The position numbers and the translations under genes were made by a program. Under the pieces are notes generated by a model. That model had not been told where the DNA came from and did no database searches. It saw nothing but the letters and a program-made list of their open reading frames with translations. Of a stretch of DNA of 64,000 bases, positions 17,457 to 26,200 are shown one piece after another (within the stretch, counting starts at the first letter, position 1; every line of letters begins with the position of its first letter). The stretch covers positions 372,001-436,000 of the forward strand of contig NZ_FOYF01000001.1 in assembly GCF_900115925.1 (NCBI RefSeq), in the 5' to 3' direction. The DNA is from Bacillus sp. cl95 (GTDB taxonomy: Bacteria > Bacillota > Bacilli > Bacillales > Cytobacillaceae).

Positions 17457-18710
17457 CTATACTTCTGCATTGAGAAGCGCTTCCTCAAAAGTATTGATAA
17501 AATCTTCATTATTTGACCGTTGCTTGTCTAGCTCTTCCCTGCGATCATTCTGATCGGGTTGTTCTTGAGAATTTGTTTGTTCTCTGTAGAACGAACGCTC
17601 TTGTTGTGTCATTTGTTGTGAAATTTCCACACGATCCATTTGAATATTCTGAGCTGCAAATGCCTGTTTCAAGCTGTGCAGTTGATTTTCTAGAGTCTCT
17701 TTCGCTGCTCCAGTCGTGGTCAATATTCTAGCTATCATCAATTGGTCTTTTTGAATTAATTCAATTCTTAACGAACCTAAATGCTCTGGATTCAAGTTAA
17801 TGAATAACCTCTGTGATCCACCTGTTTTCAGAAAAGAGCTTCTGGAGAGAATTGATTCAAATTGTTGCATAAGCTGTTCGCCTGAGATTTGACGACGGCC
17901 GCCATCGAGCATTAATGTTAATTGTTCCGTTTTTGAAAAATGCTGCGGCAAGATATTCATCTGGTGAAAACCATCCAGCTTATTAATAAGATTTTTTACA
18001 GACTCTTTGTCGTTTACTTTTGAAGCAGAATTATTCAATTCAGCAGCCAATGGCATTACGGTCTTTTGCAAGTAATCAAACTTGACTTGGCTTCCCTTGT
18101 CTGTCAGAAGTCTTTCAAGCTTTTCATTCAGCTGCTTTAAGGTGTCTGAGAGTTTGGTCTCACGATTAAAGCTTTCTTGATTAGCCGAAAGCAGTTCATA
18201 AAGTTTGACTGCCTTAATCATTGTTTCGGCATCTTTCATATATTTTTGCAATTCATTCTTCGGTAAAGTTAACAGACTGGACATTAAGAGCTCCAACTGG
18301 GCAATTTCGTCTTTTTTTCCATCTTCGGTCTCAGTCAAAGACTGTGGCATTAGCTCTCCTAATTTACCTAACAATTGGGTCCATTCAGATTCGTCTACGC
18401 CCAATAAATCTTTAACCATACTCATAATATCTAACTCAGGATTGGACAAAACTTGGTCAAGCATTTCTTTTCCACCTTCGAGTTCAAGCACATCCAACGT
18501 TTTCATGAATTCGAGAAGCTTTTTTAGGTCTGCATCAGAGAAATTAGCTGACGCTGATTCTTGTCCATTGACGTTTTGAGTTGATTGAGCTGTCGACATG
18601 GTATTAACGAATAGTTGAAAGAAACCTTTTTTCGAAGTTGAATTGGTTGAGTTCACATTTTGTACAGGCGTTGCATTAGCCTGGGGCATGTTCTTCACGC
18701 CGATTTCCAC
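17457..18710 (-). CDS. fliK: Hook-length control protein FliK
   Basis: This 417-residue protein has a long, poorly conserved N-terminal region rich in Ser, Asn, Leu and Lys, and a C-terminal Flg_hook domain (about 300-385). The domain contains LFINLNPEHLGSLRIEL and a Gln-rich tail. FliK measures hook length and triggers the FlhB switch. The start is GTG at 18710, seven bases after AAAGGAGG. An overlapping ATG in another frame yields only five codons. A second, larger FliK-like gene (ylqG) is present at 37566-39449. Confidence 0.93.
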   Translation of the reverse strand: MEIGVKNMPQANATPVQNVNSTNSTSKKGFFQLFVNTMSTAQSTQNVNGQESASANFSDADLKKLLEFMKTLDVLELEGGKEMLDQVLSNPELDIMSMVKDLLGVDESEWTQLLGKLGELMPQSLTETEDGKKDEIAQLELLMSSLLTLPKNELQKYMKDAETMIKAVKLYELLSANQESFNRETKLSDTLKQLNEKLERLLTDKGSQVKFDYLQKTVMPLAAELNNSASKVNDKESVKNLINKLDGFHQMNILPQHFSKTEQLTLMLDGGRRQISGEQLMQQFESILSRSSFLKTGGSQRLFINLNPEHLGSLRIELIQKDQLMIARILTTTGAAKETLENQLHSLKQAFAAQNIQMDRVEISQQMTQQERSFYREQTNSQEQPDQNDRREELDKQRSNNEDFINTFEEALLNAEV

Positions 18711-18728
18711 ATATTCACCTCCTTTTAA

Positions 18729-19340
18729 TTAAGGGATATCTACTTGGTCTTGGGATTCATTCGTCATTAATTGCGTGTATTTCGCAGCTTGGTCAGGTTC
18801 CATATTCTCCATAATGCTAGCAAGCGTTTCCGCACTGACATTAGTAAGGATTTTCAACGCTTCCTCATCCTTCATTTGAGTGATGATTGGAGCCGCCTTT
18901 TTAGCTGAAAGTGTCTCGTATGTTCGAACAATGTCCTTGAATGCTCGTTTATTTTCCTCTTGAATAGCGTTTAAGTCATCAATTTCTTGTAATAATCTAT
19001 CTCTTTCAAGGCGAGCTTTTTCAATATCTTTATCTTTGTTTTCCAACTTCGATTGCAATTGTTCAATCTTTGCTTCTCTGTCTTTTATTTGTCCTTCCAA
19101 ATCAATTCGTTCCTTTTCGAATTCTGCTAAAGCTTTTTGTTCATCTTGATCAAATAGCCCACCGATTAAAGGAATCTTAGCACCATGTTCTTTTGCTACA
19201 TCAAATACGTTGATACCTGCTACAGTAGTAACGATAAGGGTAACGACAATTGCAAACATAATGGGAATTAAAATTACGAGCAAAAACCATTGAATAGGAC
19301 TTTGTCTATTTTCATCTTTGTCTTGGAATCCGTTTTCCAT
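18729..19340 (-). CDS. ylxF: Membrane coiled-coil protein YlxF (MotE/MgtE-N-like)
   Basis: This 203-residue protein has one membrane helix (about 18-45), a long charged coiled coil (about 68-130), and a C-terminal segment (ITQMKDEEALKILTNVSAETLASIMENMEPDQAAKYTQLM, split here between the coil and the end). That segment resembles the MgtE N-terminal or MotE fold. It sits between fliJ and fliK as in B. subtilis, where ylxF is a flagellar operon gene of unclear role. The MotE resemblance suggests a link to stators or export chaperoning; this is inference. Confidence 0.88.
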   Translation of the reverse strand: MENGFQDKDENRQSPIQWFLLVILIPIMFAIVVTLIVTTVAGINVFDVAKEHGAKIPLIGGLFDQDEQKALAEFEKERIDLEGQIKDREAKIEQLQSKLENKDKDIEKARLERDRLLQEIDDLNAIQEENKRAFKDIVRTYETLSAKKAAPIITQMKDEEALKILTNVSAETLASIMENMEPDQAAKYTQLMTNESQDQVDIP

Positions 19341-19347
19341 ATTTCAC

Positions 19348-19791
19348 CTAACTTTCCCGATTCATGTATTGCTGAATCGAGATATCATCCATCTGCTTTC
19401 CTTCTAGCAGCTTGATGTCATCCTTGAAGATTTGAAAGTCTTTCTCTTTGATTTTTTCAAATTTCTTCACTTCGACATTCTTTTCCATCAATTTTTCTTG
19501 AAAAAAAGTCATTCGATTACGAGCATTCATTACCATCTTTTGATAATGTTCAATCGTTTTGTCAATATTAACGATGAATTGCTGGTAATGTCTTATCTCC
19601 ATGACTGGTAACCCTGCCACAAGCTTGTCCGATTGATATGTTTCAAGATCTTCTTTTTTCTTCATAAATTCGTATAGCTTTTCTGCTGCTTCCTCAAATT
19701 TCTTAACAGCATCGTTATATACAGATAAGGCTTCATCTTTTTCTTTAGCTTTTATATGAAGAATCTTGTCAAATTTGAATTGATAACCCAC
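19348..19791 (-). CDS. fliJ: Flagellar export chaperone FliJ
   Basis: FliJ is a 147-residue, almost wholly helical coiled-coil protein starting MGYQFKFDKILHIKAKEKDEA, the usual FliJ start (FxF..L..K...). It lies directly after the export ATPase gene fliI. FliJ works as the central stalk of the FliI hexamer, much like the gamma subunit of ATP synthase, and escorts export chaperones to FlhA. Length equals that of B. subtilis FliJ. Confidence 0.94.
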   Translation of the reverse strand: MGYQFKFDKILHIKAKEKDEALSVYNDAVKKFEEAAEKLYEFMKKKEDLETYQSDKLVAGLPVMEIRHYQQFIVNIDKTIEHYQKMVMNARNRMTFFQEKLMEKNVEVKKFEKIKEKDFQIFKDDIKLLEGKQMDDISIQQYMNRES

Positions 19792-19794
19792 GAA

Positions 19795-21111
19795 TTATTC
19801 CCCTTTTTCAATCAGTTGCATCAATTGATTGACACTTTCTTCAATTGAAATCTTCTCATTTGTACTTTGTTTCAAAAATGAAATGATTTTCGGATATAGT
19901 CGTAAGGCTTCATCAATTTCTAAGGATGAACCTTTTTTATATGCTCCAATATTGATTAGGTCTTCGGAATTGATATAAATAGAAAGCAATTCCCTTAATC
20001 GCTCTGCTGCCTTGACCTGCTCGGGAGAAACAATGTGATTCATAATTCTACTCACGCTCTTCAGAATATTCACGGCAGGATACTGGCCCTTATTAGCAAG
20101 GGAACGGTCCATTACGAAATGTCCATCTAAAATTCCTCTTACGGTATCCGCAATCGGCTCATTCATGTCATCCCCATCAACCAAAACCGTATAGAAACCA
20201 GTAATACTACCATTTTGATTTGTACCGGTCCTTTCGAGAAGTTTGGGCAAGACTGCGAAGACAGATGGTGTATACCCCTTAGTAGTAGGGGGTTCACCTA
20301 TCGCTAGCCCCACTTCTCGTTGTGCCATGGCAACACGGGTAACAGAATCCATCATCATCATGACATTCAGTCCTTTGTCGCGAAAATATTCCGCAATCGC
20401 TGTTGCCGTAAATGCGCCTTTTATCCTCATAAGGGCAGGTTGGTCAGAAGTGGCAACCACGACGATTGAACGCTTGAGTCCTTCTTCCCCAAGATCACGT
20501 TCAATAAATTCCCTTACTTCCCTGCCACGCTCCCCAATCAAAGCAATGACATTGAGATCTGCTTTTGTATTACGGGCAATCATTCCCAGTAATGTACTCT
20601 TTCCCACGCCACTTCCTGCAAATATTCCGACTCGTTGACCATTCCCAACTGTTAATAAGCTGTCGATCATTCTTACGCCTACTTCGATGGATTCATCAAT
20701 CGGAGGTCTTTGCATTGGATTTGGTGGTGCTTGCTCAGTTGGAACAGAAGCAAGTCCTTTGGGAAGCATAGAACCATTGAGTGGCTGTCCTAAGGAATCG
20801 ATTACCGCACCGATGAGTCCTGAACCTACCTTTACTTCTAGTGGCTTCAATGTGGCTTCCACCAAACTTCCAGGTGATATATCGCTAACCGTAGTGTATG
20901 GCATTAAGACAACATTCTCATCTCGGAATCCAACCACTTCGGCTTGTATTTTTCTCTTTGTCTTATTGCCCACGTAAATATAGCAGACATCGCCAACGGA
21001 GCTTTCCGGACCTTGAGACTCAATCATTAAACCGACTACTCTCTTTACTCTTCCATACCGTTTAAATGTATCGAGTTGATCCAGTTCATCGATTAGGTCT
21101 ACGGCCCTCAT
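19795..21111 (-). CDS. fliI: Flagellar export ATPase FliI
   Basis: FliI is 438 residues with an F1-ATPase-beta fold. Walker A AGSGVGKS is at 165-172, the GERGREV block near 200, and Walker B MMMMDSVTR near 250. The ATPase hexamer sits below the export gate and helps unfold and deliver substrates. It overlaps fliH by four bases (ATGA) and is followed by fliJ, its stalk partner. All catalytic features are present. Confidence 0.98.
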   Translation of the reverse strand: MRAVDLIDELDQLDTFKRYGRVKRVVGLMIESQGPESSVGDVCYIYVGNKTKRKIQAEVVGFRDENVVLMPYTTVSDISPGSLVEATLKPLEVKVGSGLIGAVIDSLGQPLNGSMLPKGLASVPTEQAPPNPMQRPPIDESIEVGVRMIDSLLTVGNGQRVGIFAGSGVGKSTLLGMIARNTKADLNVIALIGERGREVREFIERDLGEEGLKRSIVVVATSDQPALMRIKGAFTATAIAEYFRDKGLNVMMMMDSVTRVAMAQREVGLAIGEPPTTKGYTPSVFAVLPKLLERTGTNQNGSITGFYTVLVDGDDMNEPIADTVRGILDGHFVMDRSLANKGQYPAVNILKSVSRIMNHIVSPEQVKAAERLRELLSIYINSEDLINIGAYKKGSSLEIDEALRLYPKIISFLKQSTNEKISIEESVNQLMQLIEKGE

Positions 21112-21875
21112 GACTGTTCACTCTCCAGTAATTCTAGTAGCCGCCTTTTAATTTCTGCGAGTTGCACGTCTACGCTTGCGTCAATCCTTCCGCTTGCTGA
21201 TTCGATTATGCAACTGTCTTCTAATAATGCATCATCAGGATAAATATAAAGATCTGTTTCTCTAGGAAATAGCGCACTCAACTCTTCTTTTTGGGATAAA
21301 AGGAAACCGTAATGAATCGGGTTAATATGCAATTGGATTTCTGAATGCTCTTTCGCTTCTTTAAGAGCCCTTTTAACGATGGAGATAAATTGTTCAGAAT
21401 CTCCTTTTACCATTTTCCCAAGAATTTTCTCTGCAGCTTTCATGGCAAGGTCGACGATTGTCTTTTCTGAGGCTTCTATATGAGCTATATAATCTTGTTT
21501 GGATGTCTCAACTACTTCACGAGCATGAAGGATTGTTTCCTGATACTCACTGTATCCTTTTTCACGACCTTCATTCAGACCTTTGTCATAGCCTTCAAGT
21601 CTAGCTCTTTCAGCCATTTCCAATTTTTCTTGCTCCCATGTTTCTGCTTCACTGTCGATTTTCTCCCGCATGGATTGGGCATGGACACGCGCTTCTTCAA
21701 GAATCAATTCAGCTTCGTGTTTAGCTTTTTCAATTATTTCTTGTTTTTCGTCTTCGCTATGAATAAAAAGCGGTGTCTGAATTTCTTCCCGAGAAGGTTC
21801 CATAACTTTAATAGAAATTACTTTTTTCTCAGTATCCTCTTGCTTGGTCCAGTGTGACTTTATGACTTTAGACAA
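21108..21875 (-). CDS. fliH: Flagellar export regulator FliH
   Basis: FliH is about 255 residues. It has a long charged coiled coil in the middle (roughly 45-130) and a V-ATPase E-subunit-like C-terminal domain (AAEKILGKMVKGD onward). It tethers FliI to the C-ring and restrains its ATPase. The start is uncertain. A TTG at 21875 (LSKVIKSHW) has GGCGGAGG 11 bases upstream and overlaps fliG by eight bases. A GTG at 21887 overlaps the binding site itself, so I prefer TTG. Confidence 0.93.
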   Translation of the reverse strand: MSKVIKSHWTKQEDTEKKVISIKVMEPSREEIQTPLFIHSEDEKQEIIEKAKHEAELILEEARVHAQSMREKIDSEAETWEQEKLEMAERARLEGYDKGLNEGREKGYSEYQETILHAREVVETSKQDYIAHIEASEKTIVDLAMKAAEKILGKMVKGDSEQFISIVKRALKEAKEHSEIQLHINPIHYGFLLSQKEELSALFPRETDLYIYPDDALLEDSCIIESASGRIDASVDVQLAEIKRRLLELLESEQS

Positions 21876-22884
21876 TGATGTCGTCACCTCCGCCGCGGGC
21901 TACAACAATTTCTCCTGCTTCCTCAAGTCGGCGTATGATTGTAACAATACGAGTCTGAGCTTCTTCGACGTCCCTTAGACGGACAGGACCCATATATTCC
22001 ATTTCTTCTTTGAAGGATTCGACCATTCGTTTAGACATATTTTTATAAACGATTTCCCTCACTTCTTCGCTAGATACTTTAAGCGCAAGCATTAAGTCTT
22101 CGTTCTCGCAATCGCGGATTACGCGCTGAATGGCTCTACTATCAAGAGTGACAATATCCTCGAATACGAACATCCTTTTCTTGATTTCTTCAGCAAGCTC
22201 TGGGTCTTGTATTTCAAGCGCATCAAGAATTGTTCGTTCAGTAGCTCTGTCGACTCCAGTGAGCACCTCAACGACTGCTTCAATGCCGCCCGTTTGCGTG
22301 TAATCCTGTGTGACAGTCGAGGAAAGCTTTCTTTCCAATATTTGTTCCACTTCATTTATAATTTCAGGAGAAGTACTATCCATGACGGCTATTCTTCGTG
22401 CTATATCCGCCTGCATTTCCTGTGGTAATTCAGATAATATTTGACCAGCCTGGGTTGAATCCAGATAGGATAATATGAGCGCAATCGTTTGCGGATGTTC
22501 ATTTTGGATAAAATTAAGAATTTGCGCTGGATCCGCTTTTCTTGCAAAATCAAATGGCCTCACTTGCAGTGAAGAGGTTAATCTGTTTATTATCACAGAT
22601 GCCTGGTCAGCTCCCAATGCTTTTTCTAGGACGGTCTTTGCATACCCAATTCCGCCTTGAGATATATAATCTTGTGCAAGTGCTATTTGATGAAATTCTT
22701 CAAGAATTTCTTCTTTCGCAGTTGACTCCACTTTTTTCACACCCGAGATTTCTAAAGTTAGTTTTTCAATTTCTTCTTCACTAAGATGCTTGTAGACAGA
22801 AGCAGATACATCCGGACCAAGAGAGATAAGGAGAATGGCCGCCTTTTGTTTCCCCGATAATTCTTTTTGTTCTTTTCTTGCCAT
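21868..22884 (-). CDS. fliG: Flagellar motor switch protein FliG
   Basis: FliG is 338 residues, the usual length. It has three helical armadillo-like parts: an N-terminal part that binds FliF, a middle part with the EHPQT signature (NEHPQTIALILSYL), and the C-terminal torque helix with alternating charges (QRVIRDCENEDLMLALK). It joins the MS-ring to FliM and contacts the stator. It starts shortly after fliF and its end overlaps fliH. Confidence 0.98.
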   Translation of the reverse strand: MARKEQKELSGKQKAAILLISLGPDVSASVYKHLSEEEIEKLTLEISGVKKVESTAKEEILEEFHQIALAQDYISQGGIGYAKTVLEKALGADQASVIINRLTSSLQVRPFDFARKADPAQILNFIQNEHPQTIALILSYLDSTQAGQILSELPQEMQADIARRIAVMDSTSPEIINEVEQILERKLSSTVTQDYTQTGGIEAVVEVLTGVDRATERTILDALEIQDPELAEEIKKRMFVFEDIVTLDSRAIQRVIRDCENEDLMLALKVSSEEVREIVYKNMSKRMVESFKEEMEYMGPVRLRDVEEAQTRIVTIIRRLEEAGEIVVARGGGDDIIV

Positions 22885-22902
22885 TTTCTGTTCCTCCTAG
22901 CC

Positions 22903-24492
22903 CTAATCTTCTGCAATCCATGTCCGGAGAAGCTTTGCAAAATCTTCCGGCTTTTCTTTTGCCATTTTTTCGAGTTGCTTCTTTCGTAAGCTATTTTCTG
23001 TTTCTTTCTCATCATTAACATCAGGAATGAATAATGGTTCTGCTAATTCTTCTTCCATTTCATCTTCTTCCTTACGTTTTCTGCGAGCTCTCATAAACAG
23101 GAATAACAATAGTGCTATGATGGCAATCAATACTCCCCCAACCACATAGACCCAAACTGGAATCTTCTCTTCCGTCTCACTTGGGAAAGTCACTTTGCCT
23201 TTGAATGGCTGTACAGAGACTACGATTTTATCTTGAATCGCCTCATCAGATAAGTTTTCTTCGGCAGAATTCTTATCTATAGTCGTTCGAACAATGGCTG
23301 AAAGAATTTTTGTTATATCGTCTACCCTTTCTTGCGGAAGGGTATTAGGATCATCCGGTGTCGGTGGTTCAACCATCACTTGAATACCTAAATCTCTTAC
23401 TTTGTATGGGCTTTCGACAATTTGCTTACGGATACGGTTAACTTCATTGTTAATCGTCTCTTCCACTTTTTCATAATCCCCATTACTTTCTCCAGTTGTC
23501 TCCGTGTAATTGGCAATTTCATTCTCACCAGCTCCTGTTACACCACCAGGAGCAGCCCCCTTACCAGAGAATGTTTCTGTTACCCTTTGCACACTAATTT
23601 CGAGACCTTTCATGTTTTCTTCGTCAACAGGAGAAACGATGTTTTCTTCTCTATTCTCCTGTGTAAAGTCAAGGTCAGCTGTGACCGTTGCAATTACTTT
23701 GTCTTGACCCATCATTGTACCAAGCATGTTTTGAACTTGGCGCTGAACGTCTCTTTCAATTTGTTTCTTTATTTCATGTTGAGTCGTAAATGAGTTACCT
23801 GCGATTGAATTTTCTTTTTCATTTAAATCAAAATACTCAAACATTTGATTCATGATGACGATATTATCAGTGGGTAGGTTGGGCACACTTTTTGAAACCA
23901 AATGATATAGAGAACGGATTTGTTCTTCTTTGAATTGATATCCTGGCTTTGTATGAAGAACGATAGACGCTGATGCTGCGTCGTCCTTATCATTAACGAA
24001 GATACTTTGCTCAGGAAGGTTAATCATGACTTTTGCATCTTGAACCCCTTCAATTCCCTTCATTAAATCCGCTAATTCTGTTTGCATAGCATCAAGCTTT
24101 AACACGTTAAATTCATTTTCAGTCATACCAATTCCGGCATTTTGACTAAAAAATGAGTAATCAATATTCCCTGATTTCGGAATTCCTTCGGCTGCTAATT
24201 CAACCTTCAACGTATCAACCGTATCCTCTGGAACCATTATCGTGGTACCACCATCAGCAATTTGTGAACTAACCCCTCTGGCATCCAGACTCTCTTTAAT
24301 GGAACCTGTTTCAGATGGGGTTAAGTTGCTATATAAAGGGACTAAGGTTGTTTTGGTGGCGAAGAACGCTGCAACCGCTATAACTATAACGAATGAAACA
24401 GCTGATGCAGCATAAATGCCTTTTTGCTTCTTTGTGCGGCTGCCCCAAAAGTTTTTCATTTTATTTAAATAATTTCGTACAGTTTCATTCAT
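22903..24492 (-). CDS. fliF: Flagellar MS-ring protein FliF
   Basis: FliF is 529 residues with two membrane helices (about 27-48 and 442-464) bounding the extracytoplasmic ring-building domains. The first of these (LVPLYSNLTPSETG) is the YscJ/FliF type. The acidic C-terminal tail (about 490-529) binds FliG. It forms the MS-ring, the first ring of the basal body. It follows fliE by about 70 bases. Length and layout agree with B. subtilis FliF (536). Confidence 0.98.
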   Translation of the reverse strand: MNETVRNYLNKMKNFWGSRTKKQKGIYAASAVSFVIVIAVAAFFATKTTLVPLYSNLTPSETGSIKESLDARGVSSQIADGGTTIMVPEDTVDTLKVELAAEGIPKSGNIDYSFFSQNAGIGMTENEFNVLKLDAMQTELADLMKGIEGVQDAKVMINLPEQSIFVNDKDDAASASIVLHTKPGYQFKEEQIRSLYHLVSKSVPNLPTDNIVIMNQMFEYFDLNEKENSIAGNSFTTQHEIKKQIERDVQRQVQNMLGTMMGQDKVIATVTADLDFTQENREENIVSPVDEENMKGLEISVQRVTETFSGKGAAPGGVTGAGENEIANYTETTGESNGDYEKVEETINNEVNRIRKQIVESPYKVRDLGIQVMVEPPTPDDPNTLPQERVDDITKILSAIVRTTIDKNSAEENLSDEAIQDKIVVSVQPFKGKVTFPSETEEKIPVWVYVVGGVLIAIIALLLFLFMRARRKRKEEDEMEEELAEPLFIPDVNDEKETENSLRKKQLEKMAKEKPEDFAKLLRTWIAED

Positions 24493-24565
24493 CGCTATCC
24501 CCCGGCTTTTTCTGTCTACTGTCTGGGCAGCTACTTTTTTTGTTCAAGCTAACAGCCTTTTTGTT

Positions 24566-24883
24566 TTAAACTTGCATTCTCATCATTTCTTGATATGCCT
24601 CAATGGCCTTGTTTCGGATTTCCATCGTTGCTTGTAAAGTAATACTTGCTTTTTGTGAAGCAATCATAACTTGATGCAAATCTATATTTTCACCTTTGGC
24701 TAATTTTTCTGTCAATCGGTCAGATTGAATTTGCGTTTCATTTAGTTCGTTCAAAGAATTTTTTAATACGGTCGCAAAACTTCTTTGAGCTTCGAATGGT
24801 GTTTGTGTAGGTGTATTGATTTTTGTATTTTCAGCTGATGCGAATACTTGGCTTACTGATGGGAAAGATACGTTATTCATCAT
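24566..24883 (-). CDS. fliE: Flagellar basal body protein FliE
   Basis: This 105-residue protein has the FliE C-terminal signature (HQVMIASQKASITLQATMEIRNKAIEAYQEMMRMQV spans the last third; key parts are ASITLQ and EAYQEMMRMQ). FliE joins the MS-ring to the proximal rod. The ATG at 24883 lies eight bases after AAGGAG; a second ATG follows at once. It sits between flgC and fliF, the normal order. Confidence 0.96.
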   Translation of the reverse strand: MMNNVSFPSVSQVFASAENTKINTPTQTPFEAQRSFATVLKNSLNELNETQIQSDRLTEKLAKGENIDLHQVMIASQKASITLQATMEIRNKAIEAYQEMMRMQV

Positions 24884-24902
24884 TGAATTGTCTCCTTAAT
24901 CC

Positions 24903-25364
24903 TTACTTCCCGATTTCTAACGCTTTCATTAACATACTTTTTGAAGCATTCATAACGGTTACGTTTGCTTCATAAGATCTTGTCGCACTCATGAGATCAA
25001 CCATTTCTCTTAATGGATCAACATTAGGCATTTGGACAAATCCATCCGCATTTGCATCAGGATGTTCGGGATCGAATACCATTTTGAATGGTGTCTTGTT
25101 GTCCTCTTTTATGGCTGAGACTTTTACTCCATTCCCAACGGCTGAGTTAACTCTTCCACCTTTAGCCATTTGAAGAAAAGAAGAAAAGGAACCTTCCCTT
25201 GGTTCCATTACAACCGTTTTCCTGCTGTAAGGCTGCCACTCACCATTAACGATTTTCCCACGTGTTGTATCCACATTTGCCATATTGGAAGAAATAACAT
25301 CCATTCTAAGACGCTGCGCTGTCAAGGCAGAAGCTGATGTATTAATGCTATGAAATATTGACAT
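24903..25364 (-). CDS. flgC: Flagellar proximal rod protein FlgC
   Basis: FlgC is 153 residues. It has the N-terminal rod motif (SALTAQRLRMDVISSNMANVDTT) and the C-terminal motif (DPLREMVDLMSATRSYEANVTVM) that together form the axial helical bundle. It builds the proximal rod with FlgB, FlgF/G-type proteins and FliE. It follows flgB by a few bases. Length matches B. subtilis FlgC (150). Confidence 0.97.
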   Translation of the reverse strand: MSIFHSINTSASALTAQRLRMDVISSNMANVDTTRGKIVNGEWQPYSRKTVVMEPREGSFSSFLQMAKGGRVNSAVGNGVKVSAIKEDNKTPFKMVFDPEHPDANADGFVQMPNVDPLREMVDLMSATRSYEANVTVMNASKSMLMKALEIGK

Positions 25365-25369
25365 TGATA

Positions 25370-25759
25370 TTATTTCCCTCCTCTAATGACATTATTAAGA
25401 GTAGAAAATTTGCCATTCATTCTTTCAATCATCGCATTATAATAGATCTGATTTGTTGCCAGTTCAGACATTTCTTTATCTAAATCGACGCTATTGCCAT
25501 TGTGCTGATATTGGACATCTTTTCTATTAATGATGGCAGAGCTTGTTCCGCCTTTAAATTCAAAATGTCGATAGTCTGTTCTATTTGCATGCAGCGATGA
25601 ATTCACTGCATCTTTGTATATGGACTTAAAACTAACGTCTTTAGCCTTGTAGTTTGGTGTATCCACGTTGGCAATGTTTTGCGAAATGACCTTTTGCTTT
25701 GTTGATGAATAGTTCAGGGCATTTTCAATTGTTGTCATTGTGTTTGAAAATAACTTCAA
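25370..25759 (-). CDS. flgB: Flagellar proximal rod protein FlgB, first gene of fla/che operon
   Basis: FlgB is 129 residues with the rod motif SQNIANVDTPNYKAKDV. It is the first gene of the operon that runs to cheD and beyond. The start appears to be TTG (TTGAAGTTATTT), with GAGGTG five bases upstream. This gives MKLFSNT, which lines up with B. subtilis FlgB (MSLFSGT); the next ATG is seven codons inside. A weak start on the first gene may hold back the level of this early rod protein. Two CodY-box-like sites lie 17-50 bases upstream. Confidence 0.96.
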   Translation of the reverse strand: MKLFSNTMTTIENALNYSSTKQKVISQNIANVDTPNYKAKDVSFKSIYKDAVNSSLHANRTDYRHFEFKGGTSSAIINRKDVQYQHNGNSVDLDKEMSELATNQIYYNAMIERMNGKFSTLNNVIRGGK

Positions 25760-25775
25760 AGGTGCACCTCATTCC

Positions 25776-25790
25776 GATTGTCAGAAAATG
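25776..25790. promoter_or_regulatory. CodY-box-like site A upstream of flgB
   Basis: GATTGTCAGAAAATG matches 12 of 15 positions of the CodY consensus AATTTTCWGAAAATT. It lies downstream of the probable fla/che start point and just before the flgB ribosome binding site. CodY directly represses the fla/che promoter of B. subtilis, so a site here makes sense, but three mismatches alone is not strong evidence. Confidence 0.5.
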
Positions 25791-25794
25791 ATTC

Positions 25795-25809
25795 TTTTTG
25801 CAGAAAATT
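25795..25809. promoter_or_regulatory. CodY-box-like site B upstream of flgB
   Basis: TTTTTGCAGAAAATT matches 12 of 15 positions of the CodY consensus. It begins four bases from site A and covers the probable transcription start of the operon. Two neighbouring imperfect boxes often act together for CodY. Confidence 0.5.
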
Positions 25810-25813
25810 CTCG

Positions 25814-25840
25814 ATTATATCAATCTATTTATTATTGTAA
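25814..25840 (-). promoter_or_regulatory. Probable SigA-type promoter of the fla/che operon
   Basis: In minus-strand sense there is an extended -10 element TGATATAAT (TGn plus a perfect TATAAT; the hexamer is at 25814-25819). A weak -35 ATTACA lies 16 bases upstream. The start point would be near 25807, about 48 bases before flgB. In B. subtilis this operon has both SigA and SigD promoters. I could not find a convincing SigD pattern (TAAA, 15 bases, GCCGATAT) here. Confidence 0.55.
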
Positions 25841-26114
25841 TGAAAGTGTAATAAACTGTCCCTAACCCTAAAGTCTTATTTTTTTACTATATTTTGCCAA
25901 TGAGTAGGGCGTTTGCTTGATTTTTTATCCTTAATTTTCTTTATATACTAATTATTTTAGAAAAACAAGAAATTTCTCGAAACTTGTCGAATATATCTTC
26001 GTTCATCTTATTACATATTTGTTACATTGCATTGTGAAGAAAGAACTATTTTATACTATCCAATTTTTGTAAGTGTATCACATTCGAATTCTTGATGTTC
26101 ATTGCAACGCAACA

Positions 26115-26157
26115 CAAAAAACCCCACCAGGAAGATTTATTATCTCCTGATGGGGTT
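26115..26157 (-). terminator. Intrinsic terminator after codY
   Basis: In mRNA sense, AACCCCATCAGGAGA pairs with the downstream CCTGGTGGGGTT through a stem of about 13 bp with one G-U pair, and is followed by TTTTTTG. It lies about 45 bases after the codY stop. It separates the xerC-hslVU-codY transcript from the fla/che operon, so fla/che depends mainly on its own promoter. Confidence 0.93.
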
Positions 26158-26200
26158 CTAATATAAGAAGTAAATGATGTTAACTTCTTGTATAGATTTA

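Larger units (their letters stand above)
25760..26200. other. flgB-codY intergenic region
   Basis: These 441 bases hold no gene. From the flgB side they contain the flgB ribosome binding site, two CodY-box-like sites, the extended -10 promoter and about 270 bases of very AT-rich sequence without clear structure. The codY terminator comes last. A second possible promoter near 26045-26075 (TAGTATAAA) has no good -35. The long AT-rich leader could carry other regulator sites that I cannot name. Confidence 0.7.

Noticed and set aside
18695-18715. Upstream ATG for fliK (ATGTGGAAATCGGCGTGA)
   Set aside because: It is in another frame and stops after five codons; the GTG start has ideal spacing to the same ribosome binding site.
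25860-26100. SigD promoter for fla/che
   Set aside because: GAAGATAT and several TAAA words occur, but none has the 15-base spacing of TAAA to GCCGATAT.
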